Position numbers and translations under genes: made by a program. Source: Streptomyces qinglanensis (lineage in GTDB: Bacteria > Actinomycetota > Actinomycetes > Streptomycetales > Streptomycetaceae). From it: a stretch of DNA of 64,000 bases. The notes below the pieces were generated by a model. The model saw only the letters and a list, made by a program, of their open reading frames with translations, had not been told where the DNA came from and did not search any database. Where the stretch lies: contig NZ_FOGO01000002.1 of assembly GCF_900111245.1 (NCBI RefSeq), positions 186,001 through 250,000 of the forward strand, read 5' to 3'. Below are positions 1-8,685 of this stretch, piece after piece; positions within the stretch are counted from its first letter, which is position 1, and each line of letters begins with the position of its first letter.

Positions 1-734
1 GTGCCGACCTTGGCGCCCATCGCCCTGCGGGTGGCCACGAGATGGTCGTTGCGCCAGCGCCACACCAGCTCGGCGACCTCGGTCAGCGCCTCGCCCAGCC
101 GGTGCGCAGCGGAGCCCGGGTCCCCCGCGTAGACGCGCACCCAGACCGCCTCGACCCCCGGGTCGGGCTCGTACCGGGCGGCGACGTCCCGGCGCAGCAC
201 CGCCTCGGGGACCTCCGCGCCGTGCCGGGCCAGGAACCGCAGCGCCTCGTCGTAGAGGCTCGGCTCCTGGAGCGCCTTCTCCAGCTCGGCGTGCACCCGC
301 GGCGCCCCCCGGTGCGGGACCAGCATGGAGGCCGACTTCTCGCCCAGCAGGAACTCCATCCGCCGGTACATCGCGGACTGGAATCCGGACCCGTCCCCCA
401 GCGCCGCCCGGTAGGCGTTGAACTGGGCCGGGGTGAGATGCGCCAGCGGCTCCCAGGAGGCGTTGAGCGACCGCAGCTCGTGGGTGGAGCGCTTCAGGGC
501 CGCCAGCGCGCCCTCGGTGTCGTCCCGCCGCAGCGCCGCGGCGGCCGTCTGCCACTCGTGCACGATGACGGTGAACCACAGTTCCATCACCTGGGTGGTG
601 ACGAGGAACGCCAGCTCCCCGGGATCGTCGGAGAGCGGCTCCTGGAGGTGGGTGAGGACGTCGGCGCGGACGTAGTCCTCGTACGGTGTGGTGCCCGCGA
701 AATCCAGTACCGGGGCATCGGGGTCGTGTGACAT
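1..734 (-). CDS. kynA: Tryptophan 2,3-dioxygenase (C-terminus cut by window edge)
   Basis: Heme dioxygenase that opens the indole ring of L-tryptophan to N-formylkynurenine, the first step of kynurenine catabolism; cytosolic. About 244 codons are visible and the last few dozen residues lie outside the window. The ATG at 734 gives an N-terminus starting MSHDPDAPVLDF. The family core is seen in TTQVMELWFTVIVHEW (residues 46-61), in FQSAMYRRMEFLLG, and near the edge in VWRWRNDHLVATRRAMG. The histidine found in many TDOs just before the QxxxELW motif is a threonine here, which I recall as normal for Streptomyces members. The alternative, an unrelated heme dioxygenase, is unlikely. Confidence 0.93.
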   Translation of the reverse strand, partial: MSHDPDAPVLDFAGTTPYEDYVRADVLTHLQEPLSDDPGELAFLVTTQVMELWFTVIVHEWQTAAAALRRDDTEGALAALKRSTHELRSLNASWEPLAHLTPAQFNAYRAALGDGSGFQSAMYRRMEFLLGEKSASMLVPHRGAPRVHAELEKALQEPSLYDEALRFLARHGAEVPEAVLRRDVAARYEPDPGVEAVWVRVYAGDPGSAAHRLGEALTEVAELVWRWRNDHLVATRRAMGAKVG

Positions 735-925
735 CGCTGTCTCCACTCACTGTGCGTCCGGGTAGCGGTCCGCCCCTTCCGGATAGACATCGGAGCCCCG
801 GTCCCCTCGGGCCCCTGCGGGCCCACTGGGCATCATGCGCGCTACGCGGCGGCGGCGGCAAGGTCACCGCTGTACAGAGGCATCCTCACCGCCGCCGTGC
901 TCCCGCAGGCCACCGGCCCGCGGGC

Positions 926-1339
926 TCAGCCCAGGGTCGCGGCAGCGGTGGGCGAGCTCTCCTTCAGGAAGGAGGAGCAGCGCTCGTACTCATCCTGCTC
1001 CCCGATCGCCTCGGCCGCACGCGCGAGGGCGTGCAGCGCGCGCAGGAAGCCGCGGTTCGGCTCGTGCTCGAACGGCACGGGCCCGTGCCCCTTCCAGCCG
1101 TTCCGGCGCAGCGCGTCCAGCCCCCGGTGGTAGCCGGTGCGCGCGTAGGCGTACGACTCCACGACGCGGCCCGCCTCGAACGCGTCGTCGGCGAGCTGTG
1201 CCCACGCCAGCGACGAGGTGGGGTACTGCGCGGCGACCTCGGAGGGCGCCGTCCCGGCGGCGAGCAGCTCGCGCGGCCCGGGGTCGTCGGGGAGGTGGGT
1301 CGGGGGCGGACCCCCGAGCAGGTTCTCGTGAATGGCCAT
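926..1339 (-). CDS. DUF3151 family protein
   Basis: A 137-residue cytosolic protein of unknown function that matches the actinobacterial DUF3151 family. It starts MAIHENLLGG at the ATG at 1339; upstream in-frame codons read as GC-rich spacer. It is rich in alanine and acidic residues, and the central part (SLAWAQLADDAF ... SYAYARTGYHRGLDALR) looks like a short helical-repeat array of TPR type. There is no signal peptide or membrane segment. It lies downstream of the aldolase gene, separated from it by a strong hairpin terminator at 1406-1440, so it is probably transcribed separately. No function can be assigned from sequence alone. Confidence 0.85.
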   Translation of the reverse strand: MAIHENLLGGPPPTHLPDDPGPRELLAAGTAPSEVAAQYPTSSLAWAQLADDAFEAGRVVESYAYARTGYHRGLDALRRNGWKGHGPVPFEHEPNRGFLRALHALARAAEAIGEQDEYERCSSFLKESSPTAAATLG

Positions 1340-1405
1340 GGCCCCAGTGTGCCTGTACCTGTCCGCGCAGCGGACACCGCGCCGCCCCACCCGTGGCCCG
1401 GACGC

Positions 1406-1440
1406 GGAAAGGCCCCCGGCGTACCGCCGGGGGCCTTTCC
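1406..1440 (-). terminator. Intrinsic terminator downstream of fba
   Basis: Perfect 16-bp inverted repeat (left arm 1406-1421, right arm 1425-1440) with a 3-base loop. The arms begin GGAAAGGCCCCC and end GGGGGCCTTTCC. It sits between the fba stop codon and the DUF3151 start. A clear U-tract is absent, as is usual in Streptomyces, so the strand is inferred from the flanking genes. Confidence 0.8.
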
Positions 1441-1534
1441 GGAGGGCGCGTGCCGTCGCGCCTGCCGCGCGGGGCCCACCGCGCCCGCGCGGGGCGTCGC
1501 GGGCGGGCGCGGGGCGTCGCGGGCGCGCGCGGTG

Positions 1535-2566
1535 CTACTTCAGGCGGGTGCCGGTGGAGCGGAGGTTGCCGCAGGCGGTCAGGACGCGCTCGGCCATCCC
1601 CTTCTCGGCGGCCTTGCCCCAGCTCCGCGGGTCGTAGACCTTCTTGTTGCCGACCTCGCCGTCGATCTTCAGCACGCCGTCGTAGTTGCTGAACATGTGC
1701 GCGGCGACCGGTCGGGTGAAGGCGTACTGGGTGTCGGTGTCGAGGTTCATCTTCACCACGCCGTTCTGCAGCGCGGTGGCGATCTCCTCCTCGGTGGAGC
1801 CGGAGCCGCCGTGGAAGACGAAGTCGAACGGCTGGCTGCCCGCGGGCTTGTCGAACTTCTCGGAGACGCCCTGCTGGAGGTCCTTGAGCAGTTCGGGGCG
1901 GAGCACCACGTTGCCCGGCTTGTAGACGCCGTGCACGTTGCCGAAGGAGGCGGCGAGCAGGTAGCGGCCCTTGTCGCCGAGGCCGAGCGCCTCGGCGGTG
2001 CGGACGGCGTCCTCGACCGTGGTGTACAGCTCGTCGTTGATCTCGTGGGTGACGCCGTCCTCCTCGCCACCGGTCGGGGTGATCTCGACCTCAAGGATGA
2101 TCTTGGCGGCGGCCGCCTCGGCGAGCAGCTCCTGGCCGATCGCCAGGTTGTCCTTGAGGGTCTCGGCGGACCCGTCCCACATGTGGGACTGGAAGAGCGG
2201 GTTCTCGCCGCGCTGCACCCGCTCGCGGGAGACCGCCAGCAGCGGGCGGACGTAGCCGTCGAGCTTGTCCTTGGGGCAGTGGTCGGTGTGCAGGGCGATG
2301 TTCACCGGGTACTTCTTCGCGACGATGTGCGCGAACTCGGCGAGCGCGACCGCACCGCTGACCATGTCCTTGCTGTACTGCCCGCCCAGGAACTCGGCCC
2401 CGCCCGTGGAGATCTGAACGATGCCGTCGCTCTCCGCCTCGGCGAAGCCGCGGAGCGCGGCGTGCAGCGTCTGCGACGAGGTGACGTTGATGGCGGGGTA
2501 GGCGAACGTGCCCTCCTTCGCCCTGTCGAGCATCTCGTTGTAGATCTCGGGGGTTGCGATGGGCAT
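1535..2566 (-). CDS. fba: Class II fructose-bisphosphate aldolase
   Basis: Reversible cleavage of fructose 1,6-bisphosphate to dihydroxyacetone phosphate and glyceraldehyde 3-phosphate in glycolysis and gluconeogenesis; zinc enzyme, cytosolic. It has 343 residues, the usual length for the E. coli FbaA-like class. The zinc/catalytic cluster HTDHC is seen at residues 93-97 (H93, D95, H96), with the phosphate-binding stretch FVFHGGSGSTEEE further on and NLDTDTQYAFTRP near the C-terminus. The ATG at 2566 gives MPIATPEIYNEML and is preceded by AAGGAG. It is monocistronic, with the terminator at 1406-1440 downstream and a parS site in its upstream intergenic region. Confidence 0.97.
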   Translation of the reverse strand: MPIATPEIYNEMLDRAKEGTFAYPAINVTSSQTLHAALRGFAEAESDGIVQISTGGAEFLGGQYSKDMVSGAVALAEFAHIVAKKYPVNIALHTDHCPKDKLDGYVRPLLAVSRERVQRGENPLFQSHMWDGSAETLKDNLAIGQELLAEAAAAKIILEVEITPTGGEEDGVTHEINDELYTTVEDAVRTAEALGLGDKGRYLLAASFGNVHGVYKPGNVVLRPELLKDLQQGVSEKFDKPAGSQPFDFVFHGGSGSTEEEIATALQNGVVKMNLDTDTQYAFTRPVAAHMFSNYDGVLKIDGEVGNKKVYDPRSWGKAAEKGMAERVLTACGNLRSTGTRLK

Positions 2567-2753
2567 GAGACCGCTCCTTGGGGGTGCGTGGTGATCCGGC
2601 TTCGGCTCAACGGAACGACGTCATCGTCGTGCCCATCTTCCCAGACGGGGCCGGATGCTCCGGACGGGTGAGTTCACAAATGCACTTAATGCGTGGTGCG
2701 GTGCACTAGCCGCGTTCCACCCGCACGCATTCCACCCGAATGCGTTTCACGTG

Positions 2754-2767
2754 AAACCGCGGCCGCG
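2754..2767. other. parS centromere-like ParB-binding site
   Basis: Perfect 14-bp palindrome GTTTCACGTGAAAC in the intergenic region between fba and pyrE. This is exactly the published Streptomyces parS consensus bound by ParB for chromosome segregation; such sites cluster around oriC. It is the only copy I found in the window. Placement between genes agrees with this part of the chromosome being origin-proximal. Confidence 0.9.
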
Positions 2768-2781
2768 GACGGACCGGAAGC

Positions 2782-3324
2782 TCAGGCCAGTTCGAGATCG
2801 GACAAATCGAACGCATGGACGTACGACACTCCGGCCCGCTCCATCGCCCCGGCCGCACCGCGCTCCACGATGGTCGCCACGGCGACCACCTCGGCACCCG
2901 CCTGCCGGGCCGCCTCGACAGCGGTCAGCGGCGAGTTCCCCGTCGTCGAGGTGTCCTCGACGATCAGCACCCGGCGCCCCGCGACATCCGGGCCCTCGAT
3001 CCGGCGCTGCAGCCCGTGCGCCTTGCCCGCCTTGCGGACCACGAATGCGTCGAGGTGCCGGCCGCGGGCGGCGGCGGCGTGCAGCATCGCCGTCGCGACC
3101 GGGTCGGCCCCCAGCGTGAGGCCGCCCACCGCGTCGAAGTCCAGGTGCTCCGTCACGTCCAGCATCACCTGGCCCGCGAGGGGCGCCGACTCCCCGTCCA
3201 GGGTGACCCGGCGGAGGTCGACGTAGAAGTCGGCCTCCGCACCCGAGGAGAGGGTGACGCGGCCGTGCACCACGGCCTTGTCCTTGATCTGCCGCAGCAG
3301 CGCGGCGCGCACGTCGTCATTCAT
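2782..3324 (-). CDS. pyrE: Orotate phosphoribosyltransferase
   Basis: Transfers phosphoribose from PRPP to orotate to give OMP in de novo pyrimidine synthesis; cytosolic homodimer. It has 180 residues, the short bacterial form. The PRPP-binding signature VLIVEDTSTTGNS is at residues 119-131. The catalytic lysines of the flexible loop lie in VRKAGKAHG (K98, K101), and DFYVDLRR near residue 35 is typical of the N-terminus. The ATG at 3324 gives MNDDVRAALLRQI. The next gene on the same strand, the epimerase, ends 46 bp upstream, so weak co-transcription is possible. Confidence 0.96.
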   Translation of the reverse strand: MNDDVRAALLRQIKDKAVVHGRVTLSSGAEADFYVDLRRVTLDGESAPLAGQVMLDVTEHLDFDAVGGLTLGADPVATAMLHAAAARGRHLDAFVVRKAGKAHGLQRRIEGPDVAGRRVLIVEDTSTTGNSPLTAVEAARQAGAEVVAVATIVERGAAGAMERAGVSYVHAFDLSDLELA

Positions 3325-3370
3325 GAGACCTCAGCCTATGCGCCCCCGGCCCGCACCCCGGCACCACCAC

Positions 3371-4222
3371 CTACAGCCGCTGCCAGCTCCACGTGGTCGT
3401 CAGCTCCAGCGGGTCGAGCGGGGTCACCTGGCGCGGGTGGGAGTTGAGCCCGTTGGGCGGGCCGCTCTGCGGCTCCACGCAGACGGCCTCCGCGGGCTCG
3501 TCGTAGACCACCACGTACTCGGCGCGCGAGGTGATCCGCAAAGACAGCTCGGAGGGCCAGGTGAGGGTGGCGTCCACACCGCCCGGCATCCCGAAGCAGT
3601 CGTCCCACGGCCCCGGCTGCGGCGCGATCCGCTTACCGGTCGGGATATGGTCCTCGCCCCGCTCCTCCTGCCACTCCGGCGAGAAGTCGAGCCGGACGTC
3701 CTCCCCGCCCTGGCCGAGATTGCGCAGGAACCAGGGATGCCACCCGGCCTGCGCCGGGAAGGAGACGTCGAAGGTCTCGACGGCGAGCTTGAGGGTGAGC
3801 GAACCGCCGTCCTCGGCGAGCTCGACGACCTGGGTCACCCGGCCCTCCCAGGGCCAGGGGTCGGTCAGGTCGTAGGTGAAGGACGCCTTGGTGTCGGTGC
3901 CGCCGGGCGTCTGACGCCAGACCGCGTCGCGGACGGTGCCGTGGAGGGCGTGCGGGCCTGCCCCGGCCTCCGGCCGGGAGCTGCCCCCGTTCAGCGGGAG
4001 TTGGAACATCTCTCCGCCGTTGCGGAACCGTCCCTGCGCCGTACGGCCGCACCAGGGCGCCATCACGAAGGAGCCGTACCGAGGCCCCTGGCGCAGGAGT
4101 TCGGTGCCGCCCACCCGGAGGGAGGCGAGCCGGCACCCGCGCCCGGGTTCGACCGACACCTCGGTCCCCTGGGCGCTGAGCACAACGGACGTGGCTTCTG
4201 CGGAGGTGGGCAGATCAGTCAT
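3371..4222 (-). CDS. Aldose 1-epimerase (galactose mutarotase-like)
   Basis: Predicted to interconvert alpha and beta anomers of aldose sugars; cytosolic beta-sandwich enzyme. It has 283 residues. The family pattern is seen in an early substrate-site arginine (CGRTAQGRF), HALHGTVRDAVW near residue 92 with the conserved active-site histidine, and GWHPWFLRNL in the middle, typical of the YeaD/GalM superfamily. The C-terminal VYDEPAEAVCVEPQSGPPN carries the catalytic glutamate region (CVEPQS). The ATG at 4222 was chosen. It could act on glucose-6-phosphate epimers rather than galactose; substrate is not decidable here. Confidence 0.88.
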   Translation of the reverse strand: MTDLPTSAEATSVVLSAQGTEVSVEPGRGCRLASLRVGGTELLRQGPRYGSFVMAPWCGRTAQGRFRNGGEMFQLPLNGGSSRPEAGAGPHALHGTVRDAVWRQTPGGTDTKASFTYDLTDPWPWEGRVTQVVELAEDGGSLTLKLAVETFDVSFPAQAGWHPWFLRNLGQGGEDVRLDFSPEWQEERGEDHIPTGKRIAPQPGPWDDCFGMPGGVDATLTWPSELSLRITSRAEYVVVYDEPAEAVCVEPQSGPPNGLNSHPRQVTPLDPLELTTTWSWQRL

Positions 4223-4270
4223 ACAGCGACCATAACGGCGGTGTCAGCAACCCCGCCGCAAGACCCGCTG

Positions 4271-5281
4271 TCAGCGCCGTCGCCGCAGCACCCGGCCGAG
4301 TACGACAGCGCCCGCGACCACGGCGGCGGCGGCCGGTGCGGCCCAGCGCAGAGTGGCGGTCGCCGACCCCTGCTCCGGCGCCGGGACCGGGGCGTAGCGG
4401 CCGCGCGGCGGGGCGTGGTCCACCTCCTCCGCGCTGCGCCCGATCATCGTGCGCCGGGCGTGCGCGGCCTCCGCGTTGAGCCCCTCCGGACCGCCGTCGA
4501 GCCCCTCGGGGCCGTCCGGCTCCTCCGCCCCGGCTGTCCCGCCCGTTCCCTCGGCGGCGTCGAGCTCCGACTCCTCGTCGCGACCCAGCGACGAGGGCGG
4601 CACCTCGGTCTCGAACAGCGGGGTGCGCTCCGGCTCCGGTTCCGGCTCCGGGATGCCGGGAATCGCCCGCTCGTTGTCGCCGGGTGCGCCGATGCCGCCC
4701 GCGACCGGGCCCTCGCGGCCCTCCGGTCCACCGTCGCCGGACGCGCCACCACCGGGCGCCTCCGCCTCCGGGCTGCCCGCGGGCGGTTCGGCGCGGATGC
4801 TGTCGCCGAGGGCCGCGGCGAACCTGTCGAGCAGCCGCACCCCCGCCGACGTGGCCGTCTTCTGTTCGAACGCGGCGAGCCTGCCGGTTCCGGTCACCGT
4901 GCCGACGCAGACCAGCGCGGTGCCCTCGCCGTCGTCGGCCGACCGCGGCTCGACGGAGAGCGCGAGTTCGACGGTGCCCTCGCCGCGGGCTTCGCTGCCG
5001 CTGCCCTCGACCTCCAGCCGCTCCAGCGCGTCAGGAGCCGCCGTAGCACCGGTGCCGCCGTGCGGAGTCAGGGTGAGAGCGCCGCGGTAGGTGATGGTCG
5101 AGCCACCGATCCGGACCTTCAACCGGCCGGCCACCCGCTCGGCCCCCCGCCCGTCGGCCTGCTCCTGCTGCTCCTGCTGCTCCTGCTGGAAGCCAGGCAC
5201 GCAGCGGGCGACACGGGCGCTGTCGGTGAGAGCGGCCCGCACCGAGCCGACGGAAAGCGGTACGTACACCTCGTGCTCCAT
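4271..5281 (-). CDS. SRPBCC-domain protein with C-terminal membrane anchor
   Basis: A 336-residue protein starting MEHEVYVPLSVGSVRAAL at the ATG at 5281. The N-terminal ~150 residues resemble the SRPBCC / CoxG lipid- or hydrophobic-ligand-binding fold (TDSARVARCVPGF, then ITYRGALTLTP). A long acidic, proline- and glycine-rich linker follows (about residues 150-300, PEPEPEPERT). The protein ends in a single hydrophobic helix and a basic tail (VVAGAVVLGRVLRRRR), so it is probably tail-anchored with the domain in the cytoplasm. It carries a glutamine-rich QQEQQEQQEQ patch near residue 35. CoxG relatives act in CO-dehydrogenase maturation, but no such genes are adjacent, so the role is unknown. 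Confidence 0.75.
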   Translation of the reverse strand: MEHEVYVPLSVGSVRAALTDSARVARCVPGFQQEQQEQQEQADGRGAERVAGRLKVRIGGSTITYRGALTLTPHGGTGATAAPDALERLEVEGSGSEARGEGTVELALSVEPRSADDGEGTALVCVGTVTGTGRLAAFEQKTATSAGVRLLDRFAAALGDSIRAEPPAGSPEAEAPGGGASGDGGPEGREGPVAGGIGAPGDNERAIPGIPEPEPEPERTPLFETEVPPSSLGRDEESELDAAEGTGGTAGAEEPDGPEGLDGGPEGLNAEAAHARRTMIGRSAEEVDHAPPRGRYAPVPAPEQGSATATLRWAAPAAAAVVAGAVVLGRVLRRRR

Positions 5282-5434
5282 GGGCCGGAGCCTATTACCC
5301 CGCGCTGCGCCGCACATATGACCGGGCCGCATCTTCCCGCGCCCGTGTTGGGCGGCCCGTCCCGCCGCCGCACGGCCCCGGCCGTGCGCAGCCGATGCGG
5401 ACGGTGCGGCACAGTCGGCACCTTCGGCCCGTCC

Positions 5435-5505
5435 GGCGCCTTCAGCCCGTTCGGCCCGTCCGGCGCCTTCAGCTCGTTCGGCCCGTCCGGCGCCTTCGGC
5501 CCGTC
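5435..5505. repeat. 27-bp tandem repeat at the end of the spermidine-synthase-like gene
   Basis: Units beginning GGCGCCTTCAGC are repeated at 5435-5461 and 5462-5488, with a truncated third copy to 5505. The array lies immediately after, and just touches, the stop codon of the gene ending at 5504. It is a GC-rich intergenic minisatellite with no evident coding role. Confidence 0.85.
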
Positions 5506-7030
5506 AGTCCGGATAGCGCGGGTGCATCAGGGTGGAGGCCCTGGCCTGCGGATCGCCCTCCGGCAGCGAGATGGTCCGGCCCCCCGGCAGTTGGCAGTCC
5601 TGCGGCGCGGGCCGGGCATGCCGGGCCAGCAGGAAGCCGCCGCGCCCAGCGGCGTCCGGGTAGGGGCAGGGGCTCAGCTCGGCGGCCCGCAAGGTGGCGT
5701 GCACGGTCCAGAAGGCGCGGGCCCGCTCGGCGCGCGGGCCCGCCCGCACGGAAAGGCGTCCCTCCTCGGCGAGCACGCGCTCCGCGAGGCCGTAGAACTC
5801 CTGCGAGTACAGCTCGGGACCGGCGACACGCGGGGCGGCCAGCACGGAGATCACCACGTCGAACGGGGCGGCCCCGGAGCGCACCCGGTCCCGCAGCCAG
5901 TCGAAGCCGTCGGCCCGCACGAACCGGACGCGCCGGTCGTCCAGGGCTCCGCCGTTGAGAGCGCGCAGGCCCGGGTCCTGCCGCGCGAGCCGTACGACGC
6001 CGGGGTCGCTCTCCACCACCGTGACCTCGCGCACCTCCGGATAGCGCAGCACCTCGCGCAGCGCGAGCCCGTCGCCGCCGCCGACGATCAGCACCCGGGC
6101 GCGCGGGCCGCCGGACATCGCGGGCCGGACCAGAGCCCGGTACTCGGCGCGGGCGCGGCGGCCCCGCAGCACCAGCGCACCGTCCCGGAACAGCCGCAAC
6201 TCGCCCGCCGCCGGCCACTCGCTGCGGGTCGCACCGCCGGTCAGGACGAGTTCCTGCCGGTCGGTGCGCACGGCCACCCGTATGTCCTCGCCGAACACCG
6301 CCTGCCGCGCGGCGTGTTCGAACGGTCCGGTGAACGCGGTGCCCGCGAGCAGCAGGAGGAGCACGCAGCCGTTGGTCGCCAGCAGCCGGCGGCGCACCCG
6401 GCCCGTCAGATCGTGGCGGAAGAGCCACTGCACGACCAGGCCCCCGGCCACCGCGTTCACCACCCCGGTGAGCAGCGCACCGGTCAACTCACCGGCCAGC
6501 GGCAGCAGCAGGAACGGGAAGGTCAGTCCGCCGACCAGCGCACCGACGTAGTCGGCGGCGAACAGGTCGGCGAGGGCGCCACCGGGGTCCTGCGCACGGA
6601 TCCGCTGGATCAGGGTCATCAGCAGCGGCATCTCCGCGCCGATCAGCACTCCGATGGTGAAGGAGATGACGACCAGCGCCACCCGGGCTCCGCCCAGCCA
6701 GGCGAAGGAGGCGTACATCCCCATCGCCGAGCCGCCGCCGACCAGCGCGAGCAGCGCCTCGACACAGCCGAAGCCCGCGGCGGCGTGGCAGCGCAGCCGC
6801 TTGGCCAGCAGCGAGCCGACGCCCATCGCGAAGACCATCACGGACAGGACGACGGACGCCTGGGTGACCGAGTCCCCGACCAGGGAGGAGGCCACGGCGA
6901 CCAGTTCGAGTTCGTAGACGAGGCCGCAGGCCGCACACACGAACACCGAGGTGAGGACCAGGCCGCGCCCGAACCTCGCGGGGACGGGCAGCCGCGGGCT
7001 CTCCACGGAGGGCGGTGGACGGTCGATCAT
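5504..7030 (-). CDS. Integral-membrane spermidine-synthase-like protein, catalytic Asp residues absent
   Basis: A 508-residue protein with about seven transmembrane helices in the first ~235 residues and a C-terminal spermidine synthase-type methyltransferase fold. The nucleotide-site motif [15 protein letters not shown] (GGGDG at 317-321) and VTVVESDP are intact, as is RADGFDWL. The catalytic motif that normally reads D-S-x-D-P is replaced by ISVLAAP near residue 395, so both aspartates needed for aminopropyl transfer are missing. It is therefore better called a spermidine-synthase-like protein of unknown activity. The C-terminus ends in a 27-bp repeat array. The start is the ATG at 7030. 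A candidate -10 TATGAT (7049-7054) and a palindrome (7067-7080) lie just upstream. Confidence 0.82.
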   Translation of the reverse strand: MIDRPPPSVESPRLPVPARFGRGLVLTSVFVCAACGLVYELELVAVASSLVGDSVTQASVVLSVMVFAMGVGSLLAKRLRCHAAAGFGCVEALLALVGGGSAMGMYASFAWLGGARVALVVISFTIGVLIGAEMPLLMTLIQRIRAQDPGGALADLFAADYVGALVGGLTFPFLLLPLAGELTGALLTGVVNAVAGGLVVQWLFRHDLTGRVRRRLLATNGCVLLLLLAGTAFTGPFEHAARQAVFGEDIRVAVRTDRQELVLTGGATRSEWPAAGELRLFRDGALVLRGRRARAEYRALVRPAMSGGPRARVLIVGGGDGLALREVLRYPEVREVTVVESDPGVVRLARQDPGLRALNGGALDDRRVRFVRADGFDWLRDRVRSGAAPFDVVISVLAAPRVAGPELYSQEFYGLAERVLAEEGRLSVRAGPRAERARAFWTVHATLRAAELSPCPYPDAAGRGGFLLARHARPAPQDCQLPGGRTISLPEGDPQARASTLMHPRYPD

Positions 7031-7048
7031 GGGTGCACGCTACGTCAC

Positions 7049-7080
7049 ATCATAGACACCTTAGGTCACTCACATGAGTG
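7049..7080 (-). promoter_or_regulatory. Candidate promoter and operator for the spermidine-synthase-like gene
   Basis: On the minus strand a TATGAT hexamer (7049-7054) stands 18 bp from the start codon. Just behind it is the palindrome CACTCA-CA-TGAGTG (7067-7080), with 6-bp arms and a 2-bp spacer, overlapping where a -35 element would lie. This arrangement suggests repression by a dimeric regulator. No regulator gene is adjacent. Confidence 0.4.
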
Positions 7081-7282
7081 CTTCCGGTGTGACCGGCCCC
7101 CCACCGGGCAGGGCCCGGAGGCAGGCGCGCTGCACACAGCGTGCCCGGACGAGCGGGACCGTGCCGAGGCGCCGGGGCATGCCGGGGCACCGAGCCGTGC
7201 CGGGGTACATGGGGACATGCCGTGCCGTGCCGAGCCGTGCCGGGGTGAACCGGGGTGTACGGGGACGTGCCGCCGGATCGCC

Positions 7283-7864
7283 TCAGGCCATGGCCGGACC
7301 GCGGCGGAGCGGGATCACGGACGCACCCTCCGGCCCCGCGGCTCCGCCCGTACCTCTTCGCGCCCGGGTGGCCACCCGGGTCCGGGTCGAGACCAACGAC
7401 CCCTCCTGCGGGTAGGAATGCCAGGTGCGCCAGCGGATCTGCCCCTCGTGCCGCTGGACGAGCAGCGCGGTGAAGGCGCTCGGCGCCCCGGGGAACGTCC
7501 CCGCGAAACCGTTGGGATGGTCCGCGACCAGCGCGAGCAACTCCTGCGCGCGCCCGGAGAACGAGCTGGGCGACAGCCGCTCGACGCGGGCCGCGAACTC
7601 GTACTCCCACCCCGTGAAGCGTTTGGAGACGCCCAGCGGGAGCGGGGTACTGCTGCCCGGCAGGCAGGCGACGGTCTCGCAGCACCCGCCGTACTCGTCG
7701 CCGAGCAGGACCTGGTGCGAGGCGCCCAGCAGCCGCAACTGCACATGGGTGCCGTCCAGTTCGACATCCATGCAGGCGAGTGCGGGCAGCGGCGCACGAC
7801 CCAGGTCCCAGGCGAGGTCGTGCGCGCGGGTGTCGGTGTAGGCGGTGTTCAAAGTGGTGAGCAT
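7283..7864 (-). CDS. DUF2617 family protein
   Basis: A 193-residue protein of the actinobacterial DUF2617 family, function unknown. The ATG at 7864 gives MLTTLNTAYTDTRAHDLAW. Conserved-looking blocks are LRLLGASHQVLL, ELLALVADHPNGFAGTFPG and IRWRTWHSYPQEG, the last being a family hallmark as I recall it. It is cytosolic, with no signal or membrane segment; the C-terminal ~25 residues are arginine/glycine rich and variable. Sequence upstream of 7864 stays open in this frame but has no credible ribosome site, so I chose the internal start that matches the family length. Confidence 0.8.
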   Translation of the reverse strand: MLTTLNTAYTDTRAHDLAWDLGRAPLPALACMDVELDGTHVQLRLLGASHQVLLGDEYGGCCETVACLPGSSTPLPLGVSKRFTGWEYEFAARVERLSPSSFSGRAQELLALVADHPNGFAGTFPGAPSAFTALLVQRHEGQIRWRTWHSYPQEGSLVSTRTRVATRARRGTGGAAGPEGASVIPLRRGPAMA

Positions 7865-8261
7865 GGGTCGGCTCCGCAGACACACAGGGAGGAGTGGGCC
7901 GCCCCACCCCTCGATCTCCCGCGCCTCCGGGCCGGGGACCAGGAGGCGCGGGGACGACAGTTCACGATTCACCGAATCACGGAAACGCCGTACCCACAGC
8001 GCTTTTACCCAGGTTCTACGGATTTCCATCCCATAGGTATGGATGAGGTCATGTGTTCCCTTCCGGCTCGGCCGCCACCGGTCCCCCGCGGAGCTCCGGA
8101 GCGGGCGCCACAGGGCGCGGAAGGCGGGGCGGGGGCGCGGGCGCGGGGCGCGTTTGCCGACCGCGGGCGCGGAGCACGGTTGCCGGTCGCGAGCGCAGGG
8201 CACGGAGCACGAGCACGGAGCACGGGCGCGGGCTCCGTTGCGCGCCGGCCGCGCGAGCGCT

Positions 8262-8537
8262 TCAGTCGCCGTCGCCGTACGACGCGTCGCCGTGAGAGGT
8301 GTCGCCGTCGCCCGAAGCGTCCCCGCCCTGCGGAGCGCCGCCCCCGTACGCGGGACCATCGCCGGTCGGGATGTCGCCGTCGTACGCGCCGCGGTTGCCG
8401 CGGCCGCCTCCGGCCCGCCGGGAGCCGCCGCGGCGGGGCGGAGGGCGCCGCGGGCGGCCGGAGACGGCCGGCTTGGCGAGCACCGCGACGAGGGCGAAGG
8501 CGGTGACGATGCCGACGAACACCAGAACTTGGGACAT
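8262..8537 (-). CDS. Small single-pass membrane protein with Gly/Asp-rich tail
   Basis: A 91-residue protein starting MSQVLVFVGIVTAFALVAVLA at the ATG at 8537, preceded by a GAGGGGG ribosome site. The first 20 residues form one membrane helix. A basic, proline/arginine-rich segment (RPRRPPPRRGG) follows, then a low-complexity tail rich in G, D and Y. I do not recognise a characterised family. The gene is divergent from the aminotransferase gene at 8686. A membrane helix plus a basic segment suggests insertion with the tail in the cytoplasm. Confidence 0.6.
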   Translation of the reverse strand: MSQVLVFVGIVTAFALVAVLAKPAVSGRPRRPPPRRGGSRRAGGGRGNRGAYDGDIPTGDGPAYGGGAPQGGDASGDGDTSHGDASYGDGD

Positions 8538-8685
8538 GGGCGCTTCCCCCTCGAAGTTCTGTGAACGGCAATTCCCTTCTCGTACAACCGTGCTGCCGTC
8601 CGCAGGCGTAGTCGGCTCCTGCCCGCTGCCGCGGGTGGGCAATGCCGGGTTGAGGAAGACCAGAGCTTGCCGGAGGATGGCTGCC

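Noticed and set aside
42..731. Long open frame on the + strand over the kynA region
   Set aside because: High-GC antisense shadow: the minus strand codes a recognisable tryptophan dioxygenase and the + frame has no known motif.
686..2671. A 661-codon + strand frame over the aldolase gene
   Set aside because: Third-position GC bias produces long antisense frames; the real gene is the class II aldolase on the minus strand.
3254..8506. A 1750-codon + strand frame spanning several genes
   Set aside because: It crosses six clear minus-strand genes and their intergenic repeats and has repetitive, non-protein-like composition.
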